Assembly: GCF_947500765.1 (NCBI RefSeq)
Contig: NZ_CANMTH010000004.1
Location: 248,001-312,000 of the forward strand
Length of the DNA: 64,000 nt
Direction: 5' to 3'
From: an uncultured Formosa sp.
Lineage (GTDB): Bacteria > Bacteroidota > Bacteroidia > Flavobacteriales > Flavobacteriaceae
The number at the start of each line of letters is the position of its first letter. The first letter of the stretch is position 1. The position numbers and the translations under genes are program-made. Positions 9,496-19,308 of the stretch are shown here, piece after piece. The notes beneath the pieces are model-generated. The model worked only from the letters and a program-made list of their open reading frames with translations. It was not told the DNA's origin and ran no database searches.

Positions 9496-10296
9496 TTATT
9501 TTGATTTAGAGAAAAGCCATGTTAGTAATTCGGGTTCCGCAAAAGCAGGATCCCAACTATTATGATTTGCAAAGTCAAATAGTGTAAACCTTGGAAATCC
9601 TCCATTATTAAAAATTGCAGATACCATATTTATAGATAAATTTGGATCTACAACATCGTCTTTTGCACCATGAAAAACCCATAACGGAATACTTTTAGCA
9701 TATGCTAATACAGATTCCGGATCTGCGCCTCCACAAATAGGAATAGCAGCAGCAAATAGCTCTGGTTTTCTATAAATAATTTCAAATGTCCCCATACCGC
9801 CCATAGATAAGCCCATGACGTAAATTTGATTTGTTTTTATAAATGGTTTTTTAGCCATTGTATCCATTAAATCCATTACCAAAGCCATGGGTTTGGTAGG
9901 AGTTTCTTTGTATTTGTATTTAAATGTAATGGGTTTAGTAGAACGATCTGCTTCTACTTTTGCCCAATACTCATTTTTAGGACATTGTGGAAAAACAACT
10001 ATTGCAGGAAATGAATCTCTAGTGGTTTCATTTAAAAATAAATCGCTCCCATTTATTAGTTGTGTTTTATTGTCATTACCGCGCTCCCCTGCTCCATGAA
10101 GGAATAACACCAAAGGGTACGTTTTATCTTCAGAAAAATCTTTAGGTAAAAGCATTCTGTATTTAAGCGTATCTGTATTAACAATATGAGTTTTAATTAA
10201 AAACAAATCTTCGGTCTTTTTTAATTCCTGTGCTCGTATTAAAAAAGGTGTTGCAAATACTAAGTATATTGTTATTATAAAAGGCTTTAACTTCAT
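9496..10296 (-). CDS. Secreted alpha/beta-hydrolase esterase
   Basis: I place the start at the ATG at 10296, giving 266 residues, because it begins directly with a signal peptide (cleavage after IRAQ) and avoids overlap with the upstream gene; a longer frame opening at 10332 would add 12 residues that spoil the signal. The fold is the feruloyl/polyhydroxybutyrate-depolymerase type: oxyanion motif LFLHGAGERG, nucleophile S164 in GLSMGG, acid D214 in KDDVVDP, and H245 in ANHNSW. It probably removes acyl groups from the glycan or acts as a carbohydrate esterase. It sits 13 bp after the GH144-like gene in the operon. The ester it cuts is not known. Confidence 0.8.
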   Translation of the reverse strand: MKLKPFIITIYLVFATPFLIRAQELKKTEDLFLIKTHIVNTDTLKYRMLLPKDFSEDKTYPLVLFLHGAGERGNDNKTQLINGSDLFLNETTRDSFPAIVVFPQCPKNEYWAKVEADRSTKPITFKYKYKETPTKPMALVMDLMDTMAKKPFIKTNQIYVMGLSMGGMGTFEIIYRKPELFAAAIPICGGADPESVLAYAKSIPLWVFHGAKDDVVDPNLSINMVSAIFNNGGFPRFTLFDFANHNSWDPAFAEPELLTWLFSKSK

Positions 10297-10309
10297 CTTT
10301 AAAAAATTA

Positions 10310-11668
10310 TTAATAAGTAAATCCAAGGACATCTAATCCCTTTTGAACATCGTTATTTTTCATAAATAATTGCCATAACAATCCCGTTCTATAATTTTCT
10401 ATCATTACAGGAATTGGACCTTGATCTATAGCTAAATATCTTTCTGTATACCAATTATCTTGAAAACTAAAAGCATCATACGGGCCGTATTCTCCAACAA
10501 GACTATCATGATTTTTATAAATATTTTCTAAAACATTCATGCTTTCCGTTGGTGTGTATGGAAAAGACGACAATGCTGCGGTTGGTGAAATAACACCAAT
10601 ATCATTACCAGGTCTATGTCCATAATAACCATTTATAGAATAGCTTGAGGTTAGCCCCCAAAGACTATCTCCGTAACCTTTAAAATTAAGCGGATTATCG
10701 ACTGCATATTTATAATGAATTTTAGCCTGATTTTGTGTTAACGTCCAATAGTTAGCATATTGATCTGATAGATTTCGAGGATCTAATCCTAAATATGAAT
10801 AATGCGCCCAAAATAATGGTCCTACCAAATCTTGATCATTATAAAAATAGTTTAACACTAATGCCTCATTATAATAAGTTTTACTAGAAACAATACCTCC
10901 ATTTCGTGCCCATCCTTGTTCGTAAACCGACTTACTAATAGGATGCGTAGGTGAAGCTGCTGCTAGTACATACATAATTAAACATTCGTTATACCCTTGA
11001 ACAGGTAAATTCATATCCCAACCATATTCTGGAGACCAGTGCCAGTACAAAACATCTTCTCCGTTTTTAGTGTACCAATCCCATTCTACAGCTCTCCATA
11101 GTTTATCTATTTTAGAGACCAATTCTTTCTCTTCTTCGGTATCTTCATCAAAGTATTCCGAAACCGTTAATAAACCTTGAATAAGAAAGGCTGTTTCAAC
11201 CAAATCACCTCCATTATCTTTTTCGCTAAAAGGATATACTTTTCCTGTTTCTCCATTTACCCAATGTGGCCAAGCACCGTGAAAACGATCTGCTTTATCT
11301 AAAAAATCGACAATTTTTTTAAATCGTAATAACGCATCTTCTCTAGAAATAAAACCTCTTTCAACACCTACCAAAATAGCCATTAACCCAAATCCGCTTC
11401 CTCCAGTTGTTACAGTATTCTTTGGAGAATCTAAATAGATATTATCCATATGTATTCGCTCTCGTGCTAAACCAGAATTTGGTTCTGCTCCTTCCCAAAA
11501 ATAATTTATGGTTTGTTCTTGAATACGATTTAAAAGATCTTCATTAGAGATAATATCTTCATCAATCGTCTCTTCTGTAATGTCTTCTTTGTCTTCCTTT
11601 TGATTATTACACCCCAATAAAAATAGTGATAGAATGCCTATTAAAAAAAAATTACGAGTATATAACAT
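10310..11668 (-). CDS. GH144-like (glycoamylase-domain) lipoprotein, probable beta-1,2-glucan hydrolase
   Basis: Start chosen at ATG 11668 (452 residues) since it leads straight into a lipoprotein signal ending LLGC, followed by the acidic stretch NNQKEDKED, typical of surface-exported flavobacterial lipoproteins; an ATG 33 bp further upstream adds a non-signal extension. The body is one alpha/alpha barrel of the PF10091 type: NYFWEGAEPNSGLARER, GSGFGLMAI, FHGAWPHW, DLVETAFLIQGLL, and VQGYNECLIMYVLAAASP. Characterised Bacteroidota members of this family are GH144 beta-1,2-glucanases or sophorohydrolases. In PUL 1 it follows SusD and precedes the esterase and GH3. The family call is firm; substrate identity is an inference. 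Confidence 0.8.
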   Translation of the reverse strand: MLYTRNFFLIGILSLFLLGCNNQKEDKEDITEETIDEDIISNEDLLNRIQEQTINYFWEGAEPNSGLARERIHMDNIYLDSPKNTVTTGGSGFGLMAILVGVERGFISREDALLRFKKIVDFLDKADRFHGAWPHWVNGETGKVYPFSEKDNGGDLVETAFLIQGLLTVSEYFDEDTEEEKELVSKIDKLWRAVEWDWYTKNGEDVLYWHWSPEYGWDMNLPVQGYNECLIMYVLAAASPTHPISKSVYEQGWARNGGIVSSKTYYNEALVLNYFYNDQDLVGPLFWAHYSYLGLDPRNLSDQYANYWTLTQNQAKIHYKYAVDNPLNFKGYGDSLWGLTSSYSINGYYGHRPGNDIGVISPTAALSSFPYTPTESMNVLENIYKNHDSLVGEYGPYDAFSFQDNWYTERYLAIDQGPIPVMIENYRTGLLWQLFMKNNDVQKGLDVLGFTY

Positions 11669-11731
11669 ATTAATAAATGATAAATTAAATTTCAGCCACA
11701 CTTAAGTATTAAGCGCAGCTGAAAATTTAAA

Positions 11732-13144
11732 TTACTCCCATCCCGGATTTTGTTCCATTGTTGGGGTTTGTACTAATTGATTATAAGGAATAGGAAACAG
11801 TTCGTGTTTTCCAACAATAAATGTTTTACCATCGGCAGCCATTGCTTCTTCGGCTTGTCCTGTTCTAATAAGGTCGAACCAACGATCGTGTTCCATTGCT
11901 AATTCCAGGTGTCTTTCATTCCAAATTTGCTCGATTGTTGGATCGCTTATTGATGCTAAACCAACTCTATTTCTCACTAAATTTAAAGGTGTTGCAGCAT
12001 CCTCGCCAATATGTTTTGCAGCTTCAGCTTTAATTAATAGTATTTCTGCGTAACGCAGTATTCTAATATTTTTATCACCATCGTCTGCTCCTGCTGAAGC
12101 ACTAGAATATGCTTTCTCATTATATCTAGCGTTTTCAACCTCAAAAACTTCACGACCATCCCATAATGTTTCTCCTTCAAAAATAATAGAGGCATTCATT
12201 CTAACAGTGTCACCTTCTGCTTCGTAAGCATTTACAAGTGTTTCAGATGGCGTATTATAACCCCAACCCCAACCATCGGTACCTCTTGCACCTTGAGTTT
12301 GTGAATATTGTTGAACACCATGAGCTATAGCTTCTCCTCTAGCTTGCACTTCAAAAATAGATTCTATACCATTTTCTGTTGAAGCTCTCCATAATTCTTC
12401 ATAATTGGGATGTAAGCCATATTCTCCCGAATTAACCACATTGTTAGCCATATCGTAAGCCTTTTGCCATTCTTCTTCGTAAAGGTAAACTTTAGATAAA
12501 AGCGCTTGAGCGGCTCCTTTTGTAACACGACCTAAATCGTCTGAATCGTACTCTGTTTTAAGCGGTAATTTATCTATAGCATCTAATAAATCTGCTTCAA
12601 TATATGCGTATACATCTGCTACAGGTTGTCTTTCAACTAAATCTATATCCTGTAATGGTACAGCACCAAAAGATCTTACTAACCAGAAATAGTTTAAAGC
12701 TCTTAAAAATTCAGCTTCACCAACTAATCTGTCTTTATAATCTTCATCTGTCAATCCGTAGTTTTCTGCATATTCTATGGCAGTAGAAGCTCTGTTTACT
12801 GATTTGTACCAATTATTCCACATGTCAAGAATAGAACCAGCACTACTTGTAAACGTTAATGCATCTAGTACATCTTTATCAGATCCAGTATCGGTTGAAG
12901 AGCTTCCTTTATCAGCATTATCAGATATAATTTCTGTTATTCCAAGATAAGAAAATGCATATTCCCAATCTGTTAACATTCCATAAACCCCATTTACCAT
13001 TTCTTCTGGTGTTACGGTTTCAGAATCTTCTTGTTCTAGAGAATCTTTACTATCGACATCTAAATAATCTTCACTACAAGATATCGTAAACAAAAGCAAT
13101 CCAAGAAAAAATAGAACTTGTATATATTTAATATTAATTTTCAT
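11732..13144 (-). CDS. susD-like: SusD-family glycan-binding lipoprotein (PUL 1)
   Basis: 470 residues with a lipoprotein signal (FTISC, then SEDYLDVDSKD, the usual SusD start). Helical TPR-like segments with the family texture follow: GEAEFLRALNYFWLVRSFGAVPL, TKGAAQALLSKVYLYEEEWQKAY, and RILRYAEILLIKAEA near the end, with the C-terminal signature PIPYNQL and NPGWE. It caps the SusC barrel on the cell surface and binds the oligosaccharide to be imported. It is 19 bp downstream of susC. SusD proteins are too diverse to give the glycan from sequence alone. Confidence 0.95.
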   Translation of the reverse strand: MKINIKYIQVLFFLGLLLFTISCSEDYLDVDSKDSLEQEDSETVTPEEMVNGVYGMLTDWEYAFSYLGITEIISDNADKGSSSTDTGSDKDVLDALTFTSSAGSILDMWNNWYKSVNRASTAIEYAENYGLTDEDYKDRLVGEAEFLRALNYFWLVRSFGAVPLQDIDLVERQPVADVYAYIEADLLDAIDKLPLKTEYDSDDLGRVTKGAAQALLSKVYLYEEEWQKAYDMANNVVNSGEYGLHPNYEELWRASTENGIESIFEVQARGEAIAHGVQQYSQTQGARGTDGWGWGYNTPSETLVNAYEAEGDTVRMNASIIFEGETLWDGREVFEVENARYNEKAYSSASAGADDGDKNIRILRYAEILLIKAEAAKHIGEDAATPLNLVRNRVGLASISDPTIEQIWNERHLELAMEHDRWFDLIRTGQAEEAMAADGKTFIVGKHELFPIPYNQLVQTPTMEQNPGWE

Positions 13145-13163
13145 GATAATTGTTTTTTAAGTT

Positions 13164-16100
13164 TTATAAATCGATGTTAACACCAAATAAGAACGTTTTT
13201 GTATTTGGATATGCAGAAAGCTCTATTCCTGATGTTCCGCTTGCTCCGGTAGATCCGCTTGATCCAACAATTTCAGGAGTAAAACCTGAATATTTGGTAA
13301 ACATGAATGGATTTTTTGCAGATGCATAAACTCTAATTCTAGACACTTGATTTATTACTTTAGGTAAAGTATAACCTATGGTAATATTATTGATTCTTAA
13401 ATAATCTCCGTCTTCTAAATAATAACTTGATGCATAAGAATCTTTATTTGCACCAGGATTTACATTTGTAGATCCTTCTCCGGTCCATCTTTTAGCAAAA
13501 GTATCTTGTGCGACATTTTCACCGCCATCTATTGTTGTACCTTTTAATCCGTTATATATTTTATTTCCACCAGCTCCAAAAGCATCAACTGAAAAATCGA
13601 AATCTTTATAGTTTACAGCTAGATTAAATCCGAAATTGTAAGTTGGAATGTAAGATCCAAAGAATTTTTTATCGTCATCATCAATAACGCCATCATCGTT
13701 CTGATCTTTGTAACGCAAATATCCTGGAGATGGTGTACCGTAATGTGTATTGTTATCTATTTCGTCTTGGTTTTGCCAAACACCATCTGCTTCCCACATC
13801 CACCATGCATATATTGGCTGACCTTCTTCTAATCTTTTAGTTATTTGACCGTTAGATAAACTACCACCTGTTTGTCCATCATAAGCAGATTTTACATTCT
13901 CTACATTATTTTTATTGTTAGATAACACAAAACCTACGCTGTATGATAAGTCTTCAGAAATATCGTCTTTCCAATTAAACTCAACTTCAAAACCTTTGTT
14001 AAGCACCTCTGCTCCATGATCGTAATAATTAGACCCTTCTCCTGATGTATAAACAGGAGTTACATTTAAAATAGCATTTTCTGTATTTCTGTTATAGTAA
14101 TTAAAACTACCAGATAATCTAGAGTTATAAGCTTGAAAATCTAAACCAACGTTTGTTTCTTTAGTAATTTCCCAAGAAATAGGGTAAATAGAAGCACCTA
14201 AGGCTGCACCATAAACTAAATCTTGATTTGCCCCGAAAACATAATTTACATTACTACTCCCTGTAGATGTTGAATATGTTGACACATTAAAAGGAACGTC
14301 TGAGTTTCCTAATTTACCCCAACCTACTCTAATTTTTAAGAAATTTAAATGTTCTACTTCACTTAAAAAAGGCTCTTTAGTTAACACCCAACCTCCACTA
14401 AAAGAAGGGAAATTTCCAAAATATTCTGTATCGTTATCATTATTAAATGTGCTTATACCATCTCTACGAATATTTGCTTGAAGAAAGTATTTTTCGCTGA
14501 AGTTATATTGCAATCTTCCATAATATGATAATTGATGAGTAGGCGTTGAGAAATATTGCTCTGAAGTTTGATCATAATCATCGGAAGCAAAATTTATATT
14601 CCAATATTGTTCTTTCTCAGGAACATCGTAAGCAAGTTGATATGTATGGAATATATCGTTTTTACTACCTTTAGTAAGTCCTGCTACAACATTAATAGAG
14701 TGTTCCCCTATTTTTTTATCGAAGGTTAAATAGTTATCCCAGTTATATCTATAACTTTCTGAAGTTGTATAAGACAAACTGTTATCTGCATATTGTGTAG
14801 TTGTAGGATTTGCTTCTTTTAAAGCATTAAAATCATCTTCGTCTTGACCTGTATTTGAAGTTAAATATTGAGCTTTAATATCATTAAAAGATCTAGATCT
14901 GTAATACGATTTTGTAGCACCAAAACGAGAATTCGCTTTTAAGTAATCTGTTAATTTAACTTCCAAATCAAAAGAACCTTGTAAATCTGTTGTAACATCT
15001 TTTTGATTATAATAATAAACCGTTGCTAAAGGGTTACCAATAGAGTTTAGACTATTACTTCCTTGGTAAGCCACAAGACCTGTAGCAGGATCCCAATCTG
15101 GCTGACCAAAACCACCATTATCATAATATGCTGGTACTATTGGAGCTTGTTTGTAAGCTTGATCAAAGGCAGAAGAAGGTTTTGGATTTTCTTTTGATAA
15201 AGCCGCACTAAGGCTTTGGGTGAATTTCACTCTATCATCAAAAAGATTGAATGTCGTATTAGATCTTAATGTATTTCTAGTTAAATCTTGCCCTTCTAAA
15301 ATACCATCTTCATTATAATTATTTAAACTGAAGAAATAGTTAACATGATCATTCGCTCCTGAAATAGAAATATTATTACTATTAGATAAGCCAATCTCGG
15401 CCAACTCATCATACCAATCTGTATTATAAGGTTGATTTGTTGAAAGTAGATTTGTAGATCCTAATGAGGTTTGAACTTCATTATAATAAGTAACATACTC
15501 TGAAGCATTTGCCATTTTTACTTGGTTAAGCATACTTGTCGCTCCATAATAAGAACTTAAAGATATTTTTGCTTTTCCTTGTTTACCTTTTTTAGTGGTT
15601 ATAAAAATAACACCATTTGCAGCATCCATACCATAAATAGCTGCCGATGCAGCATCTTTCATAACATCCATGGTTTCGATATCTGCAGAGTTTATATTAC
15701 TAATGCCACTTACCTGTATACCATCTACAATATAAAGTGGTGTGGTCCCTGATGCGGCTGTACCTAAACCTCTAATCATGACTACAGGGTCACTACCAGG
15801 AGCATTGGTATTAATTATACTTACCCCAGATAATTTTCCTTGAATTGATTGGGTTGCATTAATAGCCGGTTGTTTTAAAAGTTCGTCTGATTTAATACTA
15901 GAAACAGCACCTGTAAGATCAGATCTTTTTTGTGTACCGTAACCAATAACCACAACTTCATTTAACGCTTCTACATCATCGTCCAATAAGACATTAATAG
16001 TTTTTTGGTTATCTACAACTATTGTAATTGTTTTAAAGCCAATGTAGCTAAATTCTAATTCGTCACCTTTATTAACGTTAATTGAGTATTTCCCATCAAA

Positions 16101-16262
16101 ATCGGTTGATACTCCATTACTGGTTCCTTTTACAATAATATTTACTCCTGGTAAAGGGATACCATCATTTTTACTTGTCACAACACCATTAATTTCCATT
16201 TCTTGTGCAAAAGCAGAAAATGAAAAAAACAGCATTAACAACAGACTAATCTTTGTTTTCAT
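13164..16262 (-). CDS. susC-like: SusC-family TonB-dependent outer-membrane transporter (PUL 1)
   Basis: 1032 residues. A signal peptide (1-19) is followed by a carboxypeptidase-regulatory-like beta domain (about 22-100, INGVVTSKNDGIPLPGVNI), a TonB-box region (EALNEVVVIGYGTQKRSDLTGAV), the plug domain with the MIRG and LYIVDGI motifs, and the long barrel ending in an aromatic-poor but regular NIDL strand. It imports oligosaccharides in a TonB-driven step with the adjacent SusD. It is the first gene of the PUL 1 operon; its upstream region carries a tandem 11-bp repeat that may bind the regulator encoded just upstream. Confidence 0.96.
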   Translation of the reverse strand: MKTKISLLLMLFFSFSAFAQEMEINGVVTSKNDGIPLPGVNIIVKGTSNGVSTDFDGKYSINVNKGDELEFSYIGFKTITIVVDNQKTINVLLDDDVEALNEVVVIGYGTQKRSDLTGAVSSIKSDELLKQPAINATQSIQGKLSGVSIINTNAPGSDPVVMIRGLGTAASGTTPLYIVDGIQVSGISNINSADIETMDVMKDAASAAIYGMDAANGVIFITTKKGKQGKAKISLSSYYGATSMLNQVKMANASEYVTYYNEVQTSLGSTNLLSTNQPYNTDWYDELAEIGLSNSNNISISGANDHVNYFFSLNNYNEDGILEGQDLTRNTLRSNTTFNLFDDRVKFTQSLSAALSKENPKPSSAFDQAYKQAPIVPAYYDNGGFGQPDWDPATGLVAYQGSNSLNSIGNPLATVYYYNQKDVTTDLQGSFDLEVKLTDYLKANSRFGATKSYYRSRSFNDIKAQYLTSNTGQDEDDFNALKEANPTTTQYADNSLSYTTSESYRYNWDNYLTFDKKIGEHSINVVAGLTKGSKNDIFHTYQLAYDVPEKEQYWNINFASDDYDQTSEQYFSTPTHQLSYYGRLQYNFSEKYFLQANIRRDGISTFNNDNDTEYFGNFPSFSGGWVLTKEPFLSEVEHLNFLKIRVGWGKLGNSDVPFNVSTYSTSTGSSNVNYVFGANQDLVYGAALGASIYPISWEITKETNVGLDFQAYNSRLSGSFNYYNRNTENAILNVTPVYTSGEGSNYYDHGAEVLNKGFEVEFNWKDDISEDLSYSVGFVLSNNKNNVENVKSAYDGQTGGSLSNGQITKRLEEGQPIYAWWMWEADGVWQNQDEIDNNTHYGTPSPGYLRYKDQNDDGVIDDDDKKFFGSYIPTYNFGFNLAVNYKDFDFSVDAFGAGGNKIYNGLKGTTIDGGENVAQDTFAKRWTGEGSTNVNPGANKDSYASSYYLEDGDYLRINNITIGYTLPKVINQVSRIRVYASAKNPFMFTKYSGFTPEIVGSSGSTGASGTSGIELSAYPNTKTFLFGVNIDL

Positions 16263-16456
16263 ATTAGTATTATTAAAAGTTAAATATTCAGTTTGTTTGT
16301 CTGACTAAATTATAACCTATTGTTAAATAAAGTTAAAATCCCTTTACATTTTAAATACGCCATTACACCCTTAAAATGTTAAAAAGTATCAAGAAAACTC
16401 ACTTGACGTACTTTATACTTTTAAAAAAAACGTTGTAGTTAAAAACAAATTGAGTA

Positions 16457-16478
16457 AATGACGTAGTAATGACGTAGT
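16457..16478. promoter_or_regulatory. Perfect tandem 11-bp repeat with TGACGTA core, possible regulator site for PUL 1
   Basis: AATGACGTAGT occurs twice back to back at 16457-16467 and 16468-16478, so the TGACGTA cores at 16459 and 16470 lie one helical turn apart. A third TGACGTA core is at 16404-16410. They lie 140-215 bp upstream of the susC start, between it and the gene for the membrane-bound LuxR-type regulator. An activator binding site is an inference from position and spacing. Confidence 0.4.
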
Positions 16479-16512
16479 GCTTAATTATGCATTAGATAAA
16501 AAAACAGGGATC

Positions 16513-19308
16513 TTATTTAAAATTTAACAAGTAATCGGTTACAGAAATATCATTTTCTAAATCTAACTTCTTTTTTAATCTGTATCTATGCGTTTCTACC
16601 CCTCTAGCAGAGATATTCATTAAAGGTGCTATTTCCTTTGAAGACAGATTCATTTTGATGTATGCGCAAATCTTTAAATCCTTTGGTGTAAGCTTAGAAT
16701 GTTTAGCTTTTAATCGTTCAAAAAATTCGTCGTGAACTTGACTAAAGTTATTCTCGAAAACGTCCCATTCATCTTTAAGAACGATCGAGTTATCTAACTT
16801 TTTTAACAGTTTTTTAAAGGAGTAATGACTATTAAAACCTTCTTTATTAACCATTAATTCTTTTTTAATTTCCTGGAGTGTTTCATTCTTCTTAACCAAT
16901 GCCATAGCATTATTAGCTAACTGCTTACTTTTTAGCTTAATTTCTCTTTGCAAAGATTCATTCTTAAGCTCGACAATCTGCTTTTCGTTTTCTAAAGTTT
17001 TTTCGCGTAGTAGTTTTTGTTGTTCTTTCTGATATTTAATTTTAATCAGGCGTTGTTCTTTTACTATTTTCTTATTCTGCATAACATAGAATAACACAAC
17101 CGTTAGTATGGCTATAAGCACGTATAATAAAAAACCAAATGTATCTCTATACCAAGGTGGAAGTACAGAAACATATAGATCTAGAGAAGGAGAAACTGTT
17201 CCTGAATTACCTACTGTTCTAAAAGATATAGTATAATCTCCATCTTTAAGGCTAGAAAATTCTACTTTATTTCCATCTATTTTATACCATAAGTTATCGG
17301 TATTCGAAATTTTATATTCAAAAAAATGATTTACAGATTTTGCTGAAGATAACTCTATGGTAATATTTTCATTGAAATTAAAACGCACCTCATCGTTTGT
17401 TATCTCGGATAAATTAATGGGCACACCACCAACCGATATAATTTCTATTTTTGGTTTTTGTAAGGTGTAATTAGAAGGTATGGTGCTATTTATCATCATA
17501 AAACCATTATCTAAATTTAAAGCATAAACCGAATCGTTTATTTTAGATACGTTTTCATAACCTACTATATATCTATTCTTCAAAAAATCGTCACTTAAAA
17601 CAAGTTGCTCTTCATCATTAAAAAATGATTTAAAATTAATAAAACCTTCTTTATTTTTTAAAGCAAAAAGGTTGGTGTTATCTTCAGAGATAATATAACT
17701 ATGCTTACCTAGTTTTGTGTTTAGCAGTTCGTAAGGAATAATAGAATCTAAAATAGGTTCATACTTCTGCCAACCTTCACTAGTTTTAAAACTAATATTA
17801 TTTTTAATATTATAAACCCTAATGTTATAATTAGAGCTTATGCCCTTTTTCTGATAATTCTCTACACTTTGAATGGCCTGGTAATCGTCATCGAAACGAA
17901 TTTTATAAATCCCTTTTGTTTCATGAGCAACCCACGCGGTATGAGGATTTTCGAACACCAAAAAACGTGAGGGGATCATGGCTTTATCGAAGTGTTTTAC
18001 CGTCCACGTTCCATCCTTTTTTTCAAATTTCACTAAGCCAGAATACGTACCCTGAATATATGTATTATTACGTTCTGGAACTTTCTTTATAGTCCATCCT
18101 CCGGTAAAACTAGAGATCTTTTTAAACGTATTATCATCTACTAAAAAAGTACCTTCATTATGCCCACAAAACAGCTCGTCTCCTATAATTGTTAAATCCC
18201 AAACTTGACCTTGAGATCCTTCTACAAATTCTAGCTTATCGTTATTATTTAATCTAAAAAGTCCAGTATTAGTCCCAATATAAATAACACCTTTAAATGT
18301 AATAATATCGTAAACAGCGCCTAATTTACCAGAGACATCATTAAAGAAATAGTTAGTACTATTAAGCTCTATATTGGCAATTCCGTTATCCAAGCCCAAC
18401 CAAAGATTATCAGAGCTATCTAACGATTGCCCTAAAACAGTATTATTTAACAACCCATTTTCTTTACTAACATGAAACTTTAAGTTCCCTAAATAATCTG
18501 TTAAGAAAACGCCATCTTTTATAGTTCCGAAAACCATTTCTCCATTTCTTAGAATAGAAAAATCATTAAGCTGATGTTGTTTAATTTTTTCATTTACCTG
18601 AAAATTAGTTGAAATTAATTTTCTGTTCTTTAAAAAGAAGCTTCCTTTTAAAGACGTCATCAAGAGTAGTTTATCTTTATACTTGTTTATAGATATAATT
18701 TTAGTATCTACAAGTAAATCATTAAAATAAAAAGGTTCGAGTTTATTGTCTTTTAGCAAAAAGACACCTTCACTTAAAGTACTTACGTACAAATCGTCTT
18801 CTATAACACTAAACGAAATAATGATAGAATTAGACTTTAACTGTACAACAGTCTTATAATCGTATACATAAATATTTGAAAATGACCGAAAAATTATTTT
18901 GTCCTTGAATTTTACGATTCCCCATATTTCTTCATTAGGAGAAATTTTATCGAGGATAGTATCGCTTAACGAGTTGTATTTTAGCACTCCGAAATCGTCT
19001 TTTTGCCAATACCCAAACTCTTCGTAAGAACCAGTGTACACAATATTATCTACAGCTAAAACAGAACGCACAGTTGTTTTGTTTGGTAATTGATAAAGCT
19101 CCCAAAGCAATGCATCATACTCTAATAAGCCACTACTATTGGCCACATACACTTTACCATTTTTAGCTCTTGAAATGTCCCAATTTTGATTACCTGCTTT
19201 ATATTCTGCTAAAGTATAATTTTGAAGACTGGGAGAAAACTGTGCATGTCCTACTGATAGAATTAAACAATAGAAAAGTACAGTTAAAGTTATTGAACGG
19301 TTTATCAT
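16513..19308 (-). CDS. Membrane-spanning propeller/Y_Y_Y sensor with cytoplasmic LuxR-type HTH (no kinase domain)
   Basis: 931 residues. A signal peptide (1-22) leads into a periplasmic seven-bladed-type propeller made of two-component-regulator repeats (for example LYVSTLSEGVFLLKD, NLWLGLDNGIANIE, IYIGTNTGLFRL), then a Y_Y_Y domain (about 640-715), one membrane helix (about 725-743), a cytoplasmic coiled coil (745-800) and a LuxR-type HTH in the last 60 residues (LTPKDLKICAYIKMNLSSKEIA...ARGVETHRYRLKKKL). There is no histidine kinase, ATPase or receiver domain, so the signal must pass directly from the propeller to the DNA-binding head. It lies immediately upstream of susC and probably activates PUL 1 on binding an oligosaccharide. 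Confidence 0.85.
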   Translation of the reverse strand: MINRSITLTVLFYCLILSVGHAQFSPSLQNYTLAEYKAGNQNWDISRAKNGKVYVANSSGLLEYDALLWELYQLPNKTTVRSVLAVDNIVYTGSYEEFGYWQKDDFGVLKYNSLSDTILDKISPNEEIWGIVKFKDKIIFRSFSNIYVYDYKTVVQLKSNSIIISFSVIEDDLYVSTLSEGVFLLKDNKLEPFYFNDLLVDTKIISINKYKDKLLLMTSLKGSFFLKNRKLISTNFQVNEKIKQHQLNDFSILRNGEMVFGTIKDGVFLTDYLGNLKFHVSKENGLLNNTVLGQSLDSSDNLWLGLDNGIANIELNSTNYFFNDVSGKLGAVYDIITFKGVIYIGTNTGLFRLNNNDKLEFVEGSQGQVWDLTIIGDELFCGHNEGTFLVDDNTFKKISSFTGGWTIKKVPERNNTYIQGTYSGLVKFEKKDGTWTVKHFDKAMIPSRFLVFENPHTAWVAHETKGIYKIRFDDDYQAIQSVENYQKKGISSNYNIRVYNIKNNISFKTSEGWQKYEPILDSIIPYELLNTKLGKHSYIISEDNTNLFALKNKEGFINFKSFFNDEEQLVLSDDFLKNRYIVGYENVSKINDSVYALNLDNGFMMINSTIPSNYTLQKPKIEIISVGGVPINLSEITNDEVRFNFNENITIELSSAKSVNHFFEYKISNTDNLWYKIDGNKVEFSSLKDGDYTISFRTVGNSGTVSPSLDLYVSVLPPWYRDTFGFLLYVLIAILTVVLFYVMQNKKIVKEQRLIKIKYQKEQQKLLREKTLENEKQIVELKNESLQREIKLKSKQLANNAMALVKKNETLQEIKKELMVNKEGFNSHYSFKKLLKKLDNSIVLKDEWDVFENNFSQVHDEFFERLKAKHSKLTPKDLKICAYIKMNLSSKEIAPLMNISARGVETHRYRLKKKLDLENDISVTDYLLNFK

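Noticed and set aside
9209..9565. 118-codon plus-strand frame inside the GH3 and esterase region
   Set aside because: It runs antisense to a well-supported GH3 gene; its length comes from the codon bias of that gene.
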